From the NCBI GenBank assembly GCA_023299965.1, contig JALZVN010000031.1, forward strand, positions 1-9,259: 9,259 bases of DNA, in the 5' to 3' direction. This DNA comes from Saprospiraceae bacterium. Its GTDB lineage: Bacteria > Bacteroidota > Bacteroidia > Chitinophagales > Saprospiraceae. Numbering within the stretch: the stretch's first letter is position 1; each line of letters starts with the position of its first letter. The position numbers and the translations under genes were made by a program. The notes under the pieces were generated by a model. That model was not told the origin of the DNA and did no database searches. It saw only the letters and a program-made list of their open reading frames with translations. This document shows positions 6,701 through 9,259 of this stretch, piece after piece.

Positions 6701-7253
6701 GTTTGATAAATTTTGTTTTTATGATGTTCTTAAGCTTCATTCGCGCTTTAACTAAATTTGATCTTGATGTACTTTCGGTTATATCTAGTTTTTTCGCTAT
6801 TTCTTTGTGAGAGAATCCTTCTATCACGTATAAATTAAAAACAGTTCTATATGAAGGAGTCAATGATCTGACGGCTTCGAGAACCTCTTGTTCTGACATT
6901 TGGCTAATGGCATCTGCTCCTTTGATTTGTTGGTTATAGACCTTATCCAAATTCTCAGTACGCCTTCTTACCTCTTTTCGGTAAAAATCTATAGCCGTAT
7001 TCACCATTATTCTACGCATCCATGCTACCAAAGATGTGCCGGGCTTATATTTTTCTATATGTTTGAAAATCTTAATGAATCCATCATGTAGGATATCGAG
7101 CGCATCTTCTCGGTTGTTTGAGTAACGGAGACATACGCCCATAAGATTGCCATAATAGCTCTCATATAGAGATTTTTGTGCCCAACGTTCTTTATTAACG
7201 CAGGCTTGAATTAAGTCTTTCTCTTGGTTTTTCAAGTTGATAGCGATTTCCAT
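6690..7253 (-). CDS. RNA polymerase ECF sigma factor (sigma-70 family)
   Basis: 187 residues from ATG 7253, a normal ECF length. This start is preferred over an in-frame ATG at 7322 because AAGG lies 4 nt upstream of it and alignment to sigma region 2 begins shortly after. The longer form would add 23 residues encoded across the inverted repeat at 7290-7340. Region 2 (about residues 27-95) shows DALDILHDGFIKIFKHIEKY (51-70) and SLVAWMRRIMVNTAIDFYRK (74-93). Region 4 (about 122-176) shows LTPSYRTVFNLYVIEGFSHK (131-150) followed by the helix-turn-helix EIAKKLDITESTSRSNLVKA. There is no region 3 and no extra C-terminal domain. The protein directs core polymerase to a dedicated promoter set. Its regulator is probably the overlapping barrel gene. 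Autoregulation through the upstream inverted repeat is possible. Confidence 0.95.
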   Translation of the reverse strand: MEIAINLKNQEKDLIQACVNKERWAQKSLYESYYGNLMGVCLRYSNNREDALDILHDGFIKIFKHIEKYKPGTSLVAWMRRIMVNTAIDFYRKEVRRRTENLDKVYNQQIKGADAISQMSEQEVLEAVRSLTPSYRTVFNLYVIEGFSHKEIAKKLDITESTSRSNLVKARMKLKNIIKTKFIKHEH

Positions 7254-7289
7254 AATTCCTTGTTTGATTAGAAAATCGAATAGAATCAG

Positions 7290-7340
7290 AGTTTTAGATA
7301 TAACTCTTCGTAATAAATACATCTATTCATATCTAAAACT
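7290..7340. promoter_or_regulatory. Perfect 12-bp inverted repeat upstream of the ECF sigma gene
   Basis: AGTTTTAGATAT (7290-7301) and ATATCTAAAACT (7329-7340) are perfect inverted repeats with a 27-bp spacer, so the arm centres are 39 bp apart, nearly four helical turns. The inner edge begins 48 bp upstream of the sigma ATG at 7253 and the outer end is at -87. The arms are AT-rich but a 12-bp perfect match at this spacing is unlikely by chance. It could be an operator for a dimeric regulator bound at two sites, an ECF promoter region, or a leader hairpin. Confidence 0.6.
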
Positions 7341-7405
7341 AAAGAATTGTGAATAAATTGCGAAAATTATATACTGGTTTATTCTATTTACCTCAGAATA
7401 ACGTT

Positions 7406-7434
7406 TTGAAATGACTATTGGCTGCCATTTTCAA
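7406..7434. promoter_or_regulatory. Imperfect inverted repeat in the sigma/ompH intergenic region
   Basis: TTGAAATG (7406-7413) and CATTTTCAA (7426-7434) form an inverted repeat with one bulged T. The spacer contains GGCTGCC. It lies midway between the divergent sigma and ompH-like genes, about 82 nt upstream of the latter. A possible shared operator; the evidence is only the symmetry. Confidence 0.25.
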
Positions 7435-7447
7435 GACTTTATTAAGG

Positions 7448-7479
7448 TTTTGTTAAAGAATAATGCACAGATATAGTCT
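7448..7479 (+). promoter_or_regulatory. Candidate Bacteroidota-type promoter for the ompH-like gene
   Basis: TTTTG (7448-7452) is followed after exactly 19 nt by TATAGTCT (7472-7479). The Bacteroidota housekeeping promoter is TTTG-N19-TAnnTTTG. The -33 element and spacing fit, but the -7 element matches only its TA and one T. A start near 7485 would give a leader of about 30 nt to the ATG at 7516. Confidence 0.3.
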
Positions 7480-7515
7480 ATACAATGTTTTATAGTTTTA
7501 TGTAAAATACTACTC

Positions 7516-8034
7516 ATGAAAAAAGTCTGCTTTACTTTCATCTTGACGCTTACGTTGTTATGTTCATATACAGGAGTCTATGGTCAAAAATATGGTCATG
7601 TCAATCTTGGTAATCTATTAACTAAAATGCCTGCAATAGAAGAGAGTAGTGAGGGACTACTGACCTATCAGGAGCAGCTACAAGCGGCGCTACAAATAAA
7701 AATCGATAAGTGGGAGCAGAAGGTGGTTGATCTACAAAAGCAAGCACAAGAAGTAACCCCGAAAGAACTAAAAGCAAGAGAATCACAATTGCTTGAAGAG
7801 CAGCAGGAGATCCTCCAAGAAGAGCAGCAGCTCAACAATAAAATTCTGGAAAAGAGAAATGCCATTATGGGACCTATTATAGCTAAAGCTCAAAGCGCAA
7901 TTAATGAGGTAGGGCAGGAGAATGGCTATACTATGATATTTGACACTTCTATTCCAAACTTGGTTTTGTATGTGGAAGAAAGCGATGACCTGATGACGAA
8001 AGTGTTAGCTAAGTTAGGCATAAAAGAAGAATAG
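7516..8034 (+). CDS. OmpH/Skp-family periplasmic chaperone
   Basis: 172 residues. A signal peptide (residues 1-23, KK then a hydrophobic core, cleavage about VYG|QKYG) precedes the family's N-terminal strand KYGHVNLGNLLTKMPAIEE. A long charged coiled coil (about 45-118, rich in Gln, Glu and Lys) forms the tentacle expected of Skp. The C-terminal part returns to the trimer body (AKAQSAINEVGQENGYTMIFD, read as 124-143, and LVLYVEESDDLM). Known Skp trimers hold unfolded outer-membrane proteins in the periplasm on the way to the BAM complex. The gene stands alone here, divergent from the sigma operon. In many genomes an ompH copy follows bamA; no bamA is visible, so this may be a second paralogue. 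Start chosen for the signal peptide; the leader is A/T-rich without a Shine-Dalgarno motif. Confidence 0.92.
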   Translation: MKKVCFTFILTLTLLCSYTGVYGQKYGHVNLGNLLTKMPAIEESSEGLLTYQEQLQAALQIKIDKWEQKVVDLQKQAQEVTPKELKARESQLLEEQQEILQEEQQLNNKILEKRNAIMGPIIAKAQSAINEVGQENGYTMIFDTSIPNLVLYVEESDDLMTKVLAKLGIKEE

Positions 8035-8050
8035 GTGATTTCAATCCTTA

Positions 8051-8072
8051 AAGGGTATCTTATACTATCCTT
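8051..8072. terminator. Possible short hairpin between convergent ompH-like and M50 genes
   Basis: AAGG-GTAT (8051-8058) can pair with ATAC (8062-8065) and CCTT (8069-8072), leaving a 3-nt loop and a 3-nt bulge. It occupies most of the 40-nt gap between the two converging stop codons. No strong T-run follows in either direction, so it is a weak candidate. Confidence 0.3.
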
Positions 8073-8074
8073 CT

Positions 8075-9157
8075 CTAAATACTTTTCACAAATTTGTTAA
8101 GCTGGTCTATATCCAGCTGACCTATTAGTTGATTGTTTTCAAAAATGGGCACTATACCGTAACCTCTTTTTTGAAATAAACCAATCACATTTTCTAGGGG
8201 GGAGTGACTCAGCACCGTTTCCCATGATTGACTAATGTATTTTTCTATTGGGCTATCCAGGTCATTTGATGCTTGAGCGTGCAGAATGAACTCATAGAAT
8301 AATGCACCGACTACTTGGTCTTCATGGTTGAATACTAAAAAGTATTTTTCTTGTTCGTTAGATACTTCAATAGCTTCTCTGATACTCTGATCAAGATACA
8401 ATCTAGTACGTATCGGTTGCATTAAAAAACGGACATCTTTGCCCTCTAACACAGCAGCTCGCTTTACATTTTTCCATTCAAAGCGAGAGGTGATTACAAC
8501 GAAAATAGCAATAAAGCATAGAATATAATTTCCAAAAAATAAACCCCAGAGAAAGAATCCAGCGGCAGAAATCTGAGCAACGATAAAAGCAATTTTAGTA
8601 GCCTTGACTCGAGTCATTTTCATAGCAAGCAATGAACGCAAAACACGTCCTCCATCCATGGGGAAAGCTGGGATAAGATTAAACAAACCCAATAGGACAT
8701 TAGTCCCCAATATGAGCGGTCCCAAGTTGTTCCATTTGCTCAATACTTCCAATTCAGATTCGCCTACGATAAAAATTCCATGGTCTCTAAATATCAAAAG
8801 TATAGGCAGTAAGATAAGGGCGATTAGCACATTCACAGCTGGACCAGCCAGGGCTACTACCAACTCTTCTTTGGGTCGAGCAGGTATTTTTTCTAGCCTC
8901 GCGACTCCACCAATAGGAGAAAGGATAATGTCTCTAGTATTGACGCCATATTTTCTAGCTGTCAATGCATGTCCATATTCATGGAGTACAACACAGGTGA
9001 AAATGGAAATAAAAAATACAGAAAGCATAGCAATGGGCTGGACACCTGCATCTATCTGATAGCCCAAAAATAAGATCCACAAAAATATGAATGGAAAGGA
9101 CCAGTGTAGAAAAACTGGAATGTTGAATAGAGTAGCTATTTTGAGAGTTCCTTTCAT
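8075..9157 (-). CDS. M50-family site-2 protease with C-terminal CBS-like domains
   Basis: 360 residues. This is an intramembrane zinc metalloprotease of the SpoIVFB-like branch with CBS domains. The zinc motif HEYGH (59-63: His59, Glu60, His63) lies in a membrane helix, and the third ligand motif NLIPAFPMDGGR (160-171, Asp168) lies in a later one, so the active site looks complete. The branch signature SPIGGVARLEKIP (80-92) is present. Hydrophobic segments lie at about 20-33, 42-60, 100-123, 148-165 and 188-223, giving about six membrane passes. Residues about 240-360 form two degenerate CBS-like units (LMQPIRTRLYLDQSIREAI; QSWETVLSHSPLENVIGLFQ), which in relatives sense adenine nucleotides. 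Family members cut membrane-embedded regulators or precursors; the substrate here is unknown. The first membrane segment follows the KGTLKIATLFNIPVFLHWSF start typical of the family. The gene is convergent with the ompH-like gene. Confidence 0.94.
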   Translation of the reverse strand: MKGTLKIATLFNIPVFLHWSFPFIFLWILFLGYQIDAGVQPIAMLSVFFISIFTCVVLHEYGHALTARKYGVNTRDIILSPIGGVARLEKIPARPKEELVVALAGPAVNVLIALILLPILLIFRDHGIFIVGESELEVLSKWNNLGPLILGTNVLLGLFNLIPAFPMDGGRVLRSLLAMKMTRVKATKIAFIVAQISAAGFFLWGLFFGNYILCFIAIFVVITSRFEWKNVKRAAVLEGKDVRFLMQPIRTRLYLDQSIREAIEVSNEQEKYFLVFNHEDQVVGALFYEFILHAQASNDLDSPIEKYISQSWETVLSHSPLENVIGLFQKRGYGIVPIFENNQLIGQLDIDQLNKFVKSI

Positions 9158-9213
9158 GTAATTTAATAAGCCGTACTAGCAATACAATTTATCGAAAGAT
9201 AGGTTTTATTATT

Positions 9214-9259
9214 ATGCCATTTAATGTTTCTGTAACAAATGCCAAATCGCTGACTTGTA
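9214..9259 (+). CDS. Possible start of a further gene, cut by the window end
   Basis: An ATG at 9214 opens a frame of 15 codons (MPFNVSVTNAKSLTC) that stays open to the last base. It is divergent from the M50 protease gene, 56 nt away, and AGG lies 11 nt upstream. Fifteen codons are too few to recognise a product or to rule out chance. Confidence 0.3.
   Translation, partial: MPFNVSVTNAKSLTC

Noticed and set aside
7254..7322. N-terminal extension of the sigma factor from ATG 7322
   Set aside because: The extra 23 residues are outside the sigma domain and are encoded across the inverted repeat; ATG 7253 has an AAGG upstream.
8604..9059. 151-codon open frame opposite the M50 protease gene
   Set aside because: The opposite strand encodes an intact HEYGH...NLIPAFPMDGG protease; this frame has no domain-like pattern.
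9194..9201. TATCTTTC on the minus strand as -7 element for the M50 gene
   Set aside because: Seven of eight bases match but there is no -33 element at the right spacing.

Overview
The window looks like a chromosomal segment of a Bacteroidota bacterium. The genes are AT-rich and most start codons have A/T-rich leaders with no Shine-Dalgarno motif. Three gene types point the same way: a PorV/PorQ-family outer-membrane protein next to a large secreted protein with a type IX secretion (T9SS)-like C-terminal domain, a sigma-ECF gene overlapping a trans-envelope beta-barrel protein, and a periplasmic OmpH/Skp chaperone. The large exported proteins with FlgD/CTD-like ends resemble Saprospiria or Cytophagia more than Bacteroides, but I cannot name a genus. 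I see no mobile element, CRISPR array, tRNA or rRNA.

Layout. Positions 1-3162 (+) hold the 3' part of a large secreted protein gene and a PorV/PorQ-family barrel gene, separated by a 57-nt gap with a perfect 9-bp hairpin, and closed by a very strong terminator at 3217-3261. Positions 3340-4223 (+) hold greA and a HIT-family hydrolase gene 8 nt apart, read as one operon. Positions 4245-4766 (-) hold a small lipoprotein of unknown function, convergent with the HIT gene. Positions 4910-7253 (-) hold an ECF sigma factor gene and, overlapping its end by 11 nt, a 596-residue protein. That protein joins a four-fold repeated acidic cytoplasmic region, one inner-membrane helix, a long periplasmic linker and a C-terminal outer-membrane barrel. 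A perfect 12-bp inverted repeat lies just upstream of the sigma gene. Positions 7516-8034 (+) hold an OmpH/Skp-like chaperone gene divergent from the sigma operon. Positions 8075-9157 (-) hold an M50 intramembrane metalloprotease with CBS-like domains. A possible gene start on the + strand at 9214 runs off the window.

Working together. Much of the window concerns the cell envelope: a T9SS-type cargo with a PorV-like partner, a periplasmic chaperone for outer-membrane proteins, a surface or periplasmic lipoprotein, an intramembrane protease, and a sigma factor with a probable membrane-spanning regulator. The most interesting object is the sigma/barrel pair. The barrel protein has the topology expected of an anti-sigma factor that physically connects the cytoplasm with the outer membrane, and its cytoplasmic part carries four copies of a Trp-centred module spaced 40-42 residues apart. 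There is no gene-free stretch longer than 300 bases; the longest (7254-7515) holds the sigma/ompH regulatory region.
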